Made by a program: the position numbers and the translations under genes. Positions 31,333 to 41,068 of a stretch of DNA of 43,121 nt are shown in pieces; position 1 is the stretch's first letter; each line of letters opens with the position of its first letter. Source of the stretch: Nitrosotalea sp. (GTDB lineage: Archaea > Thermoproteota > Nitrososphaeria > Nitrososphaerales > Nitrosopumilaceae). The stretch is from contig JAJPEA010000002.1 of assembly GCA_023252335.1 (NCBI GenBank), forward strand, positions 1 to 43,121, given 5' to 3'. The notes below the pieces were generated by a model that saw nothing but the letters and a program-made list of their open reading frames with translations, did no database searches and was not told where the DNA came from.

Positions 31333-33582
31333 ATGTACCCAAAATTCCAAAGGTATAACAAGACATACCTACAAAGTATATTCATAGTCCAAAACTCTGT
31401 TCAATTAAAAATACTGGAAGCGTACACCCGTGATGTAGGTAGAGGTGTTACACGCATTGATTATGAATCCATGGATGCTCTTGGGGCATCAACTGGAGAC
31501 ATTCTAGAAATTACAGGCAAGCGAAGATCTGTAGCACGATGTCTTCCACTATATCCATCTGATGAGGGGAAAGGGATTATTCGAGTGGACGGACTTGGAA
31601 GGAATAACACCGGTGTAGGAATTGGTGATACTGTTACTGTGCGAAAGATAAAGACTGTGCCTGCAGAAAAAGTCATAGTTGCCCCTCTTGATTCGATACC
31701 TCCAATTGATGAAAGATATCTTACTGATTCTCTAGAAAATATTCCACTTGTAAAAGGTGATAATATCATGGTTCCATACTTTGGTGGCAGACTGACATTC
31801 CAAGTAGTTGGGATAACTCCTGCATCTGATGCAGTGCTTGTAACTCCAAAGACTGAATTTCATATCGCTGAAAAAGGTGAGAGCTTGCGTGGAGTACCGC
31901 AGGTATCATACGAAGATATTGGAGGAATGTCTGATGAGATAAAAAAAGTCAGAGAAATGATAGAGCTACCAATGAGACATCCAGAAATATTTGAAAAATT
32001 GGGAGTTGAAGCTCCAAAAGGTGTATTGTTGTATGGTGTACCTGGAACTGGAAAAACATTACTTGCAAAAGCAGTTGCAAATGAAACCAATGCTCACTTT
32101 ATCAGTATATCTGGTCCTGAAATAATGAGCAAATTTTACGGAGAAAGTGAAGCTAGACTACGTGAAATATTCAAAGAGGCAAAAGAAAAAGCACCATCAA
32201 TTATCTTTGTGGATGAAATTGATTCAATTGCGCCAAAACGAGAAGAGGTCACAGGAGAGGTAGAAAGAAGAGTTGTTTCACAAATGTTGTCATTAATGGA
32301 TGGTCTTGAAGGTAGAGGCAAAGTAATTGTCATTGCTGCAACAAATAGACCAAATGCACTGGATCCAGCCCTTAGAAGACCTGGTAGATTTGACAGAGAA
32401 ATTGAGATCAAAGTTCCTGACAAAAAGGGACGGCTGGAAATTTTACTAATCCACACTAGAAACATGCCTCTTAACGAAGATATCAATTTGGAAAAAATTG
32501 CAGGCACTAGCCATGGGTATGTGGGAGCTGATTTAGAATATCTTTGCAAGGAAGCCGCAATGAAATGTCTTCGAAGATTATTGCCTGAAATTAATTTGTC
32601 TGATGAAAAAATTCCTCCGGAAACTTTGGATAAACTAATTGTAAACTCTGAGGATTATCAATTTGCATTCCGCGATGTTACTCCTGCGGGAATGCGTGAA
32701 GTGTACATTGAAACGCCTGATATAAAATGGACCGAAATTGGAGGTCTTGAAAATGTAAAGCGCGAACTCCAAGAGGCAGTAGAATGGCCAATGAAATATC
32801 CTAATCTTTACTCTCAGCTTGGATATAGAATGCCACGCGGCATTTTGTTACATGGTCCTAGTGGAACAGGCAAAACACTGCTTGCAAAAGCAGTTGCAAC
32901 AGAGAGTGAAGCAAACTTCATTTCAGTCAAGGGTCCAGAATTACTATCCAAGTGGATTGGTGAATCAGAACGAGGAATCAGGGAGATATTTCGAAGGGCA
33001 AGACAATCATCACCATGTGTAATATTTTTCGATGAGATTGATTCTATTGCACCAATTAGGGGAATGGGCGAGAGTGCAACTACAGAAAAAGTTGTCAGTC
33101 AATTATTAACAGAAATGGATGGAATCACATCACTTAATGGTGTAGTGGTAATTGCTGCAACAAATAGGGCAGACATGATTGATTCTGCACTGCTTAGACC
33201 TGGTAGATTTGACAAAATTATTCTAGTTCCAATTCCAGACAAGGAGGGAAGATTGAAGATATTGGAAATAAGCTCGGCAGATATTCCAATTGAAAAAGAT
33301 ATGGGTACACCAAATGGACTAAATCCAGACTATGTTGACTTGGCAAAGATTGCAGAGATGACTGATGGCATGAGTGGTGCAGATGTTGCAGCAATTGCAA
33401 ATACTGCTGCATCCATTGTATTGCACAACTTTGTTGAAAAGTATCCTGATCCAAAAGATGCTGAAAAACAAGTAGATGCTGCAAAAGTAAAGATGCGAGA
33501 CTTTGAGGAAGCAGTAAAGAAAGTCAAGATCCAAAAAGAACTAAAGATTGGACAAAAAGTAACGGTATCACACTTTAGATAA
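31333..33582 (+). CDS. Cdc48/VCP-type AAA+ ATPase
   Basis: 749 residues with the archaeal Cdc48/VAT layout: N-domain (about 22-185), D1 AAA domain with Walker A GVPGTGKT 235-242 and Walker B IIFVDEID 290-297, D2 domain with Walker A GPSGTGKT 508-515 and Walker B FFDEID 565-570, and Arg-finger GRFDxE/GRFDKI motifs. Unfolds ubiquitin-like-tagged or aggregated proteins for the proteasome. Homologues usually begin near QNSVQLKILEAYTRD, so the first about 19 residues from ATG 31333 may be an extension or a wrong start; the only later in-frame candidates before the conserved N-domain are ATA codons (31378, 31384). Confidence 0.95.
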   Translation: MYPKFQRYNKTYLQSIFIVQNSVQLKILEAYTRDVGRGVTRIDYESMDALGASTGDILEITGKRRSVARCLPLYPSDEGKGIIRVDGLGRNNTGVGIGDTVTVRKIKTVPAEKVIVAPLDSIPPIDERYLTDSLENIPLVKGDNIMVPYFGGRLTFQVVGITPASDAVLVTPKTEFHIAEKGESLRGVPQVSYEDIGGMSDEIKKVREMIELPMRHPEIFEKLGVEAPKGVLLYGVPGTGKTLLAKAVANETNAHFISISGPEIMSKFYGESEARLREIFKEAKEKAPSIIFVDEIDSIAPKREEVTGEVERRVVSQMLSLMDGLEGRGKVIVIAATNRPNALDPALRRPGRFDREIEIKVPDKKGRLEILLIHTRNMPLNEDINLEKIAGTSHGYVGADLEYLCKEAAMKCLRRLLPEINLSDEKIPPETLDKLIVNSEDYQFAFRDVTPAGMREVYIETPDIKWTEIGGLENVKRELQEAVEWPMKYPNLYSQLGYRMPRGILLHGPSGTGKTLLAKAVATESEANFISVKGPELLSKWIGESERGIREIFRRARQSSPCVIFFDEIDSIAPIRGMGESATTEKVVSQLLTEMDGITSLNGVVVIAATNRADMIDSALLRPGRFDKIILVPIPDKEGRLKILEISSADIPIEKDMGTPNGLNPDYVDLAKIAEMTDGMSGADVAAIANTAASIVLHNFVEKYPDPKDAEKQVDAAKVKMRDFEEAVKKVKIQKELKIGQKVTVSHFR

Positions 33583-33917
33583 TTTTCTTTTTATCTTGTT
33601 TGTTCTGTAGGGGCGGTTATTTTCCATTTTCATGCATTCCAAATAATTTATACTTATTATCGTATTGCCTGTTTGGTTTTATCACACAAGAAAATATTTC
33701 AGATGTTGTGTTGGGTATGTCAACCATAGAATATGAATTGAAATATATTTTTATGACTCTTACATTGGAAACTCATGTATTAGAAATTCAAGTGAGTCTC
33801 ATAGATGTAGTTTAAAATTATTATGTTGTATTAAGGAACTAGGGAGGACATGAATACTATATTGTCTTTATGATTCGTATACAACATTCCTTTATTTGAC
33901 GCAATGCAAGTAACACC
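33583..33917. other. 335-base region without a supported gene
   Basis: It begins with T-runs (33583-33600) suitable as terminator of the AAA ATPase gene. Several TATA-like stretches occur (e.g. around 33738-33752). The only open frame, 71 codons at 33600-33815, has a composition unlike a protein and no good start context. TTTATTT at 33891-33897, 24 nt before GTG 33918, is a suitable TATA box for the phosphatase-like gene. Nothing else is evident. Confidence 0.4.
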
Positions 33918-36032
33918 GTGAAAAATCTAGGTCGTCTCAAAATACAAGGACGTGCCTTATTTGTTGCAATAATACTTACTTCTTCTGTTGCAATCATGTC
34001 ATTACCAAATGCAACTGTATTTGCAGATTCAGGTTGTCTACTCAACTCTGCTGACAATAAGATAAAGCATGTTATCTATATTCAATTTGACAACTTGCAT
34101 CTTACTCGAGATAATCCAAATGTTCCATCCGACTTGGAGCAGATGCCACATCTTCTAAATTTTGTTAAAGATAATGGTATAATGTCAGGTAATGAACACA
34201 CACCATTAATTTCTCATACTGCTGATGATATTATTACATCTGAAACTGGTGTCTATGGAGACCGACATGGACAACCAGTTGCAAATAGTTTTGGTTACTT
34301 TACTCCAACTGGAGACAAGTTTGAAAGCTCTTTTACTTATTGGACAGACCCAGTAGCAACATCAATTGATACATCTTACAACCTGCTTAATGCTACTGGA
34401 CAAAATGCCCCGGCACCATGGGTGTCATATACAAGAGCAGGTTGTAACTTTGGTGCGGTTGCCTTGGCAGATATGGAAATTGAAAACACTAGAAGCGACA
34501 TAAATACAGTTTTTGGTTCAAGTTCTCTACAGGCAAATGAGTCGCATACACATTCTACTCAAGCGGTCGCTGATTTTGAAGGAATTGCTATCCACTGTGC
34601 AAGTGGATCTAATCTTTGTTCTTCCGCAAATGGTGGTCAACCAGATGTTCTTCCACAAGAAAAAGGTGGTTATTCTGGATATAACGCACTCTTTGGCCAC
34701 AAATATGTTGCACCACAAATTACTGCAAGCTTGCCAATGACAGACCTTAATGGACAAACTATAAACGGTTCAAATGGAATCCCAGGTTTCCCAGGATTTG
34801 ACGGCATGTCTGCCGCAGTCTCACTATCTTATGTTGCATCAATGCAAGAACATGGCATTCCAGTTACCTATGCTTACATCTCAGATGCACATGACAAACA
34901 TCCAAGTGGTCCTGCATATGGTCCAGGTCAAGCAGGTTATGTGGCTGCACTTGCAGCATATGACAGCGCATTTGATACATTTTTCAACCGATTAAACAGT
35001 GATGGCATAAACCAAAGCAATACACTATTTGTCTTTACAGCAGATGAGGGAGACCACTTTGTTGGAGGCCCACCTAGTCCTGCAAACTGTGATGGCATTA
35101 CAATACCATGTACATATGCTAAGATTGGTGAGATTGATACCAACTTGACGGGTCTCCTTGCAGGGCAAGGTGTTACAACACCATTTGATATCCATTTTGA
35201 TGATGCACCAACAGTTTACATCAAAGGAAATCCCACTCCAACCAATTCAACAGTTCGAGCATTTGAGCAAGCCGCTGGTAAACTAGCAGCAGTTAATCCC
35301 ATTACAAACAACACTGACAAGCTTACCATATACATGGCTGACCCCGTTGAGGAAAAACTACTTCACATGGTTACTGCAGATCCACTCCGCACCCCTACTT
35401 TTACACTATTTGGCGATCCAGATTACTACTTTCAAACATTTGGTACTACTGTAGAGGCACCAGGCTTTGCATGGAATCACGGTGATGTCCAGCCTGAAAT
35501 TACAACAACTTGGCTTGGCATGGTCGGACCAGGAGTACAACATAAAGGAATGGACAACAAGACTTGGTCGGATCACACAGATATTCGTCCAACCATGATG
35601 ATGTTACTTGGTTTAAAGGATGATTATAGTCATGATGGTAGAGTGCTTGTAGAAGATATGCAAGACAGTGCTCTTCCAGATGCAGTTAAAGTCCACAAAG
35701 ATACATTCGAAAATCTCGCCCAAATCTACAAACAGATCAATGCACCAGTGGGCATGCTCTCCTTGTGTACTCTAAAGATATCTACTCAAGCACTAAACAG
35801 TGCCAGTTCTGGAGATGCAACTTATACTAGTCTAGAAAACCAGCTTGGCTCTATCTCAAGTCAACGAGATACAGTCAAGAATCAGATAATCAATATCTTG
35901 GAAGGTGCAGAATTTAATGGCGATACCATGAATCCACACCAAGCAGACACCTTGATTGGTCAGGCTCATGATCTACTTGGGAAAGTAAATGACAAATGTA
36001 ATCTCAACAAATACGGAAATAACAATAGCTGA
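33918..36032 (+). CDS. Secreted alkaline-phosphatase-superfamily protein
   Basis: 704 residues from GTG 33918. Signal peptide about 1-36 (ending VFA). Superfamily metal-site patterns are visible: HVIYIQFDN (first Asp), TPLISHTADDIITSETGVYGDRHG (nucleophile region), FTADEGDHFVGG (Asp/His pair) and WSDHTDIRPTMMMLLGL (C-terminal metal ligands). The last about 90 residues form a helical tail with paired Ser/Asn. Such proteins hydrolyse phosphate, sulfate or phosphodiester groups, and the substrate is unclear. Unusually long Ser/Thr/Gly-rich inserts occur (about 200-260). Confidence 0.82.
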   Translation: MKNLGRLKIQGRALFVAIILTSSVAIMSLPNATVFADSGCLLNSADNKIKHVIYIQFDNLHLTRDNPNVPSDLEQMPHLLNFVKDNGIMSGNEHTPLISHTADDIITSETGVYGDRHGQPVANSFGYFTPTGDKFESSFTYWTDPVATSIDTSYNLLNATGQNAPAPWVSYTRAGCNFGAVALADMEIENTRSDINTVFGSSSLQANESHTHSTQAVADFEGIAIHCASGSNLCSSANGGQPDVLPQEKGGYSGYNALFGHKYVAPQITASLPMTDLNGQTINGSNGIPGFPGFDGMSAAVSLSYVASMQEHGIPVTYAYISDAHDKHPSGPAYGPGQAGYVAALAAYDSAFDTFFNRLNSDGINQSNTLFVFTADEGDHFVGGPPSPANCDGITIPCTYAKIGEIDTNLTGLLAGQGVTTPFDIHFDDAPTVYIKGNPTPTNSTVRAFEQAAGKLAAVNPITNNTDKLTIYMADPVEEKLLHMVTADPLRTPTFTLFGDPDYYFQTFGTTVEAPGFAWNHGDVQPEITTTWLGMVGPGVQHKGMDNKTWSDHTDIRPTMMMLLGLKDDYSHDGRVLVEDMQDSALPDAVKVHKDTFENLAQIYKQINAPVGMLSLCTLKISTQALNSASSGDATYTSLENQLGSISSQRDTVKNQIINILEGAEFNGDTMNPHQADTLIGQAHDLLGKVNDKCNLNKYGNNNS

Positions 36033-36123
36033 CAAAATAATGAAAAGTAATGAAGGGAACGATTAGTTTGTTCGAACCAGACAGAAATCATCTAAAATAC
36101 ATTTCACTATTTTAGATAAATAT

Positions 36124-36672
36124 ATGGTAGATTTTTTACGGTCACATGAGACTAAAGATAATGCTACAGTTACGGCCATAGTAATTGACGATGACAAGGA
36201 TACAGTATCAGTTCTCTCTGACTTTTTACAGATAAAAGGTATCACAGTAATTGGAGAAGGGTATGATGGTTTGGAAGCAATTGAAATCTACAAGACACTT
36301 AGGCCAGATGTAGTATTTTTGGATGTCATGATGAAAGAGTATGATGGAATTTATACACTAGAAAAAATAAGGGCGATTGAACCTGATGCCATTGTGATAT
36401 TGATAACAGCAGATTTGCAAAGTGATACTAGGAATAGATTGCTTGAGCTTAACGCATCTGCCATAATCTACAAACCTTATGATATCAATGAGGTAATGTG
36501 TGCAACAAACGAACTGGTTCTTAAACTAAAACAGAAATTATTGGAGGATCTCGTATCCAAAAAATCTCGACTGCGAATGCTAAATACAATACTCAAAAAG
36601 CGTTTGCAGAATTCGGAAATGGATGTAATTCGTCGTGCGCAATATTTTGAAGAAAAAGAAAAATTGATCTGA
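36124..36672 (+). CDS. Response-regulator receiver protein with coiled-coil tail
   Basis: 182 residues. REC domain 16-133: acidic pocket Asp22-Asp24 (VIDDDKD), phospho-acceptor Asp67 (FLDVMM), Thr95 (LITAD) and Lys117 (YKPYD). There is no output DNA-binding domain; instead, residues 133-182 form a charged coiled coil (KLLEDLVSKKSRLRMLNTIL). It probably relays a histidine-kinase signal by protein contact. A TATA-like TCTAAAATAC lies about 28 nt before ATG 36124. Confidence 0.88.
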   Translation: MVDFLRSHETKDNATVTAIVIDDDKDTVSVLSDFLQIKGITVIGEGYDGLEAIEIYKTLRPDVVFLDVMMKEYDGIYTLEKIRAIEPDAIVILITADLQSDTRNRLLELNASAIIYKPYDINEVMCATNELVLKLKQKLLEDLVSKKSRLRMLNTILKKRLQNSEMDVIRRAQYFEEKEKLI

Positions 36673-36704
36673 TTGTGGTTGGCATAGAACATTTTTACAA
36701 ACTG

Positions 36705-36713
36705 TTTTTATAG
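36705..36713 (+). promoter_or_regulatory. TATA box of the PEF surface protein
   Basis: TTTTTATAG, centred about 26 nt before ATG 36735; supports that start over TTG 36720. Confidence 0.5.
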
Positions 36714-36734
36714 TACATTTTGTTATTTCGAACA

Positions 36735-37868
36735 ATGAGATATAGTATTCTTGATATTATCCAGTCTCAAAATGTGAGAGTTATTCTAATTTTAGGTGTT
36801 TTTGTAGGATTGGCAGGATTTGTATATCTTACACCGTTTGTTTATGCTGATAAAAATAACCTGGATGTGTCTTCTGGCCTTTCTACACAAATACATGTTG
36901 GAAAATCAGAAATTGGAGCAAATTCTTCTTCGGATACAAACGCATCATCTAATACAGGTTCTAGCATGTCCACTGAAATTAATTCTAATACTAACGCATC
37001 TGTTACTCTAAGATCACAAGACGAATCTCATGAAAACAGTCATGCTGCATCAAATGAATCTGAGTCACATGGGCATTACAAGAACGGGTATGAAAAAATT
37101 TCTGCAAATTCTGATGATGAATTTACAGTCCAATCCGAAAGACATCTCTACAAGCCTGGTGATAATGTAACCCTAAGTGGTTCGCTTTATTCAGACTTGA
37201 TTTCTTCTATTGGGAATGTCACTGCCGTATCAATCCAAGTTGCGGACAAAGATGGAAATGTAATTTATTCTGGCACGGGACAAATTAATACAAATGGAGA
37301 ATATAATGCAGAATTTATGTTACCAATTGATGCTAAAAATGGAGCATATACTGTTGATGTAAACGCTGATGTTAGTGCAGATGTACTTAATGCTTTATCA
37401 TTAAAGGCAAAAAATAGTCTGTCAAGTTCAACAAAAATTGTTGTTGCAAATTACAATGCAATGAAAGTAAACGCTGAAGGCAAGGACTTTGATGTAGATA
37501 TAGCAAGTAACTCTACAACTGTAAATAATCTTAATTTTGATGAACAAAACAAGAAACTATCATTTACAGTTCAAGGTGATGCTGGAACAAAGGGTGTAAC
37601 TCAAATAACTATACCAAAATCTTTGCTCAGTGGTGACCTGACTGTAATGATTGATGGTCAGGCCATGGCACAATCTGATGTTGTAGAGACTGCTAATACT
37701 GATACTGATACAACACTTGAGCTTAATTATCATCACAGTACTCACCAGATAGATATTGTTGGAACAAACGCAGTACCAGAGTTTAACTCTCTTGCATCTC
37801 TAGTGCTTGTACTCTCGGTGCTTTCTGTAATTGTATTGTCTCAAACCAGACGACTTGGAATACGCTAA
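36735..37868 (+). CDS. Secreted PEF-CTERM-type surface protein with beta domains
   Basis: About 377 residues from ATG 36735. N-terminal signal/anchor about 15-38. A Ser/Asn/Thr/His-rich low-complexity region (about 45-115) precedes an MG2/Ig-like domain (SERHLYKPGDNVTLSGSLY to GAYTVDVNAD). The last about 100 residues before the tail (FDVDIASNSTTV to DIVGTNAVPEF) are the shared beta module also found in the proteins at 7711 and 41069. The PEF box is followed by a hydrophobic helix and RRLGIR, a PEF/PEFG sorting tail. Upstream TTG 36720 would add five residues and is unlikely. Confidence 0.78.
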   Translation: MRYSILDIIQSQNVRVILILGVFVGLAGFVYLTPFVYADKNNLDVSSGLSTQIHVGKSEIGANSSSDTNASSNTGSSMSTEINSNTNASVTLRSQDESHENSHAASNESESHGHYKNGYEKISANSDDEFTVQSERHLYKPGDNVTLSGSLYSDLISSIGNVTAVSIQVADKDGNVIYSGTGQINTNGEYNAEFMLPIDAKNGAYTVDVNADVSADVLNALSLKAKNSLSSSTKIVVANYNAMKVNAEGKDFDVDIASNSTTVNNLNFDEQNKKLSFTVQGDAGTKGVTQITIPKSLLSGDLTVMIDGQAMAQSDVVETANTDTDTTLELNYHHSTHQIDIVGTNAVPEFNSLASLVLVLSVLSVIVLSQTRRLGIR

Positions 37869-37878
37869 AAAATTATAA

Positions 37879-38370
37879 TCAAACATTAAATTTTCTGGAA
37901 ACTATCAAGACTCCTATTATTGATATGGCAACAATCATGCCAGCCAGAGTACCAAATTCTGGAATAGGTACGTAATTAGAAAAATCAGGTGCAATCTGTG
38001 CAAATTTTTCAGGATTTTGCTCTTTAGCTAAATTCAATCCCTGTAGTAAATACGAGGGCATCTTTTCTACCGAGTCTGGATCTACGTTATTGTCTTTGAG
38101 ACAGTGATATGCCTGGCCTAGGTGATTTAACATAGTACTACTGTAGCTTGTTTTCAAGATGGTTGCAGCAATATCCTCTGGTCTTTCACCAAACCAATAT
38201 CTGTTTTCTTGGTAAATGAAATATGAATAGCCTGATTTTTCAATTGCCAGATCTTTTGTGTTACAAAAATATGCACCATTTGTTGTATTAAAATCTGCAA
38301 AGGCATTTTCCGCTAAAATCATGGGCAAAATTATCAAAACTGTTATTGACAAAATACCTATAATTTTCAT
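37879..38370 (-). CDS. Secreted PEFG-CTERM protein
   Basis: 163 residues. Signal peptide about 1-25 (ENAFA). The middle (FNTTNGAYFCNTKDLAIEKSG, YHCLKDNNVDP) has two Cys and is mainly helical, unlike the shared beta module of the other PEF proteins. The C-terminal IPEFGTLAGMIVAISIIGV followed by SRKFNV is a clean PEFG sorting tail. The convergent neighbour is also a PEF protein. It is probably anchored or released at the cell surface by an archaeosortase. Confidence 0.78.
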   Translation of the reverse strand: MKIIGILSITVLIILPMILAENAFADFNTTNGAYFCNTKDLAIEKSGYSYFIYQENRYWFGERPEDIAATILKTSYSSTMLNHLGQAYHCLKDNNVDPDSVEKMPSYLLQGLNLAKEQNPEKFAQIAPDFSNYVPIPEFGTLAGMIVAISIIGVLIVSRKFNV

Positions 38371-38573
38371 AAATTATGAATACAAAACTAGGAGATTAAC
38401 CTTTCAATGGAATCATACTATTGGCAACAATAGCCTCATACTTGCAAAATTCGAAATCATACGTTCTGCTATTCAAATAGGGACATCATTACGTGATATT
38501 GCCTCAGGAGTGCTGATGATCAAAAACTCAAGGATGTATTGTATCTGTGCTAAATGATATGATGTGATTTTTT

Positions 38574-39530
38574 CTAATCTTCAGTAGGATCAGACTTTGT
38601 TTTTTTGTCTGGAACCTGAATGTCTAAGAGTTCTCGTAATCCTTTGTATCTATTTCGTATGGTTACTTCAGTTACGCCAGCTGCTATTGCAATTACTTTC
38701 TGTGTTGTACTGTCTCCGTGTATTGCACATGACAGGTATAGTGCGGCTGCAGCAAGACCCATGGGATCTTTTCCTGCCGAAATCTCTTTTTCATTTGCCC
38801 GCTCCAAGATCTTCAATGCTTCTCGTTTTACTTTCTCACTAAGGCCTGATTCACTTGCAATTCTTGACATACATTTTATCGGATCAAGCACTGGCATTGT
38901 CATATCAAGTTCTTGTAATAATAATCTGTAACATCTTGAAACATCTTTCTTTTTTACGTTAATTCTTTTTGCAACCTCGTTTAATGTTCTTGGAGTTCCA
39001 GTCTCTCTGCATGATAAATACAATGCAGCTGCAATTAATCCTGGAATTGACCTGCCCTTTGCAAGTCCTTTTTCTAATGCTTTTCTGTAAATGTATGCAG
39101 TTTTTTCTACCACTGCATCTGATAATGCAAGTTTGTCTTTTAATCTGCTAAGTTCACTGAATGCTTGTCTGCAATTTCTTTCAGTTGCTTCATGAACCTG
39201 ACTTCGACTATCCCATGTTCTAAGACGAGTGATTGTATTTTTCATTGATGCTGACAAGGGTTTTCCAGTAGAGTCTTTGTTTGCCTGTCCAATCACTGTT
39301 GCAAGTCCCATATCGTGCATTGCAAGAGATGTTGGAACACCAGTTCTTGCTCTATCTTCGAACTGTTCTTTTGAAAATGATTGTCTCTCAGGACCCAAAT
39401 CGTTTACTATCTCATTAATTACTAAACCACATCCTCCACAAAATCGCTCACCTGTAGTACCATCTGTTAACATCTTGGCTTTTCCACACCTAGCGCATTT
39501 TGCGCCCATCTCTGATCTTTGTACTGTCAT
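38574..39530 (-). CDS. tfb: Transcription initiation factor TFB
   Basis: 318 residues from ATG 39530. N-terminal zinc ribbon CARCGKAKMLTDGTTGERFCGGCG, B-finger-like linker (FEDRARTGVP), and two cyclin-like repeats (YIYRKALEKGLAKGRSIPGL and ILERANEKEISAGKDPMGL with AAALYLSC in each). Recruits RNA polymerase at TATA promoters through TBP. The frame reaches GTG 39539, but a TATA-like GATAAAAG lies about 24 nt upstream of ATG 39530. Nitrososphaerota carry several TFB paralogues; this is one of them. Confidence 0.95.
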   Translation of the reverse strand: MTVQRSEMGAKCARCGKAKMLTDGTTGERFCGGCGLVINEIVNDLGPERQSFSKEQFEDRARTGVPTSLAMHDMGLATVIGQANKDSTGKPLSASMKNTITRLRTWDSRSQVHEATERNCRQAFSELSRLKDKLALSDAVVEKTAYIYRKALEKGLAKGRSIPGLIAAALYLSCRETGTPRTLNEVAKRINVKKKDVSRCYRLLLQELDMTMPVLDPIKCMSRIASESGLSEKVKREALKILERANEKEISAGKDPMGLAAAALYLSCAIHGDSTTQKVIAIAAGVTEVTIRNRYKGLRELLDIQVPDKKTKSDPTED

Positions 39531-39622
39531 GAATAACACACCTGTCCAGCTTTTATCAAATAATAACCCAGCTATTTACTCACATCAGTGAAAATTTGCC
39601 CATTTCTTGTAATCTGGACTGG

Positions 39623-40195
39623 TTAGGCGTAGAGGAATTCTGATGGTACTAGCCACGTTTCTTGATAGTCTAAATTTTTGTCAACTAGAAGCATTCCAAG
39701 TTTGTATTTTTTTGCCATATCTACGATGATATCAGAAAGTGTGCCTTTTTCTAGAATGTATGGTAATTCTTGAATGTCTGTAGCCACTAACACTCTGGTA
39801 CTTGGCATCTCTTTTTTTACATTAAAGATATCTTTCTGAACTTCTAGTATGGATTGTCGTGTGATTTCAGGATGAATCAAGACTGTGATGGTTCTCTTTT
39901 CTTTTCTTGCCACTAGATCAAATCTGTATTGAGGATCAAAATCAGTGTGGGCTGCATCATGTTTTACATACCACTGCATGTCCTTGAGATAATCTGATAC
40001 AATATCTTGAATCATGCCAATCTCCAACAAGTCTCTTGCAAATTCTGCCTTTTTGTGCGCTCGTAGTAATGACTTGAAATACTTGTCAACAAGCTGCTTG
40101 GAGTACTTTGACATTTTCTCCTTCATGAAAATTGAATTGAGAAGCAACTTGTTCTCTTGATATGTGCTAAATGGATCTGGCTCCCTGTCTTCCAT
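39623..40195 (-). CDS. Soluble protein, possible PD-(D/E)xK nuclease-like fold
   Basis: 190 residues from ATG 40195 (MEDREPDPFSTY). N-terminal half helical (LLLNSIFMKEKMSKYSKQLV). The C-terminal half has a pattern Asp98-strand-Lys-Thr (RFDLVARKEKRTITVLIHPE) and VLVATDIQELPYI, similar to the beta-alpha-beta core of restriction-endonuclease-like proteins, but the catalytic motif is not certain. No family name is recognised. An upstream Met at 40210 is possible; TTAATTA centred about 25 nt before ATG 40195 favours the shorter form. Confidence 0.6.
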   Translation of the reverse strand: MEDREPDPFSTYQENKLLLNSIFMKEKMSKYSKQLVDKYFKSLLRAHKKAEFARDLLEIGMIQDIVSDYLKDMQWYVKHDAAHTDFDPQYRFDLVARKEKRTITVLIHPEITRQSILEVQKDIFNVKKEMPSTRVLVATDIQELPYILEKGTLSDIIVDMAKKYKLGMLLVDKNLDYQETWLVPSEFLYA

Positions 40196-40216
40196 GCTGA
40201 CTTGACACATGTCTGG

Positions 40217-40223
40217 TAATTAA
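40217..40223 (-). promoter_or_regulatory. TATA-like box supporting start 40195
   Basis: TTAATTA (minus strand), about 25 nt before ATG 40195. Confidence 0.4.
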
Positions 40224-40305
40224 TCGCTCGCCATAACCGAATTACCATAAAACCATAAGATGTACTAGTGGAATCAGAGATAAGGTATTAATCATAAAAG
40301 ACCAA

Positions 40306-41028
40306 ATGACTAGTGTGGATTTTGTCCAAAAGGGTGAGCCTGATGTATCCAAACCACTCTTGATTGCAGCCATGCAAGATATGGGAGATGTTGGAAGCAT
40401 CGTAATTGACTTTATCAATTCAAATCTTAACACGTCAGTATTTCGTGAAGTCCAGCCATCGTATCCTGCATATGTCATTGATAATGGCGGATATATCGAC
40501 ATTCCAGAAGAAAAATGGGATTATAGGTATGCTAAAGATATCATTGTATTTGGAGGAGGTTCTGGACAGCCATCTTCTACAGAAGAGCTAAACGTGTTGT
40601 GTCAAGATGTAATTGATGTTGCAAAAAAATATTCTGTACGTTTCATCTATACACTTGGCGGGTTTCATACAAAAAATCCAATTGAGGGTGAACCAAAAAC
40701 ATTTGTCACTACAACATCAAAAGATCTTACAGAACAAGTGAGAAAACTTGGAATCTTGACTACACCAGAGGCTTCTATCATTACTGGATTTAATGGGCTT
40801 ATACTTGGGTTTGCAAAGATGAATGGTATTCAAGGGATTGGGTTGTATGCAGAATTAAACCAGCCCAAGTTACCACAGTATAGATCTTCTAAGAGCATAA
40901 TAAAGACACTTGAAAAGATGACTTATCGCAAGTTTGGTGATACTTCAGAGTTTGATTCTATGGCAAAAGATGTCGAGTCTCACAGTCATAAAAAACGCTT
41001 TGACCCTGATCAAAGCTACTCTATCTGA
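40306..41028 (+). CDS. PAC2-family protein (proteasome assembly chaperone-like)
   Basis: 240 residues. The PAC2/PbaB-type opening KPLLIAAMQDMGDVGSIVIDFI is clear, followed by YPAYVIDNGGYIDIP, then IIVFGGGSGQPSSTEELNVL, FIYTLGGFHTKN, ITGFNGLILGFAKMNGIQGIGLYAEL and a C-terminal helical tail. Archaeal PAC2-like proteins of this length act as, or are inferred to be, assembly chaperones for the 20S proteasome. The charged tail (SHSHKKRFDPDQ) is unremarkable. It is divergent from the gene at 39623. Confidence 0.88.
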   Translation: MTSVDFVQKGEPDVSKPLLIAAMQDMGDVGSIVIDFINSNLNTSVFREVQPSYPAYVIDNGGYIDIPEEKWDYRYAKDIIVFGGGSGQPSSTEELNVLCQDVIDVAKKYSVRFIYTLGGFHTKNPIEGEPKTFVTTTSKDLTEQVRKLGILTTPEASIITGFNGLILGFAKMNGIQGIGLYAELNQPKLPQYRSSKSIIKTLEKMTYRKFGDTSEFDSMAKDVESHSHKKRFDPDQSYSI

Positions 41029-41068
41029 TTTAATAAAATAAAAGAAATTTTTTCACGCTTGCTGTCTT

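Noticed and set aside
33600..33815. 71-codon plus-strand frame
   Set aside because: Composition is unlike a protein (Phe/Tyr/Cys-rich), it begins within the terminator region, and no family is recognised.
38258..38557. 99-codon plus-strand frame
   Set aside because: Its first part is the reverse of the PEFG gene 37879-38370. The rest has no start signal of its own and no recognisable pattern.
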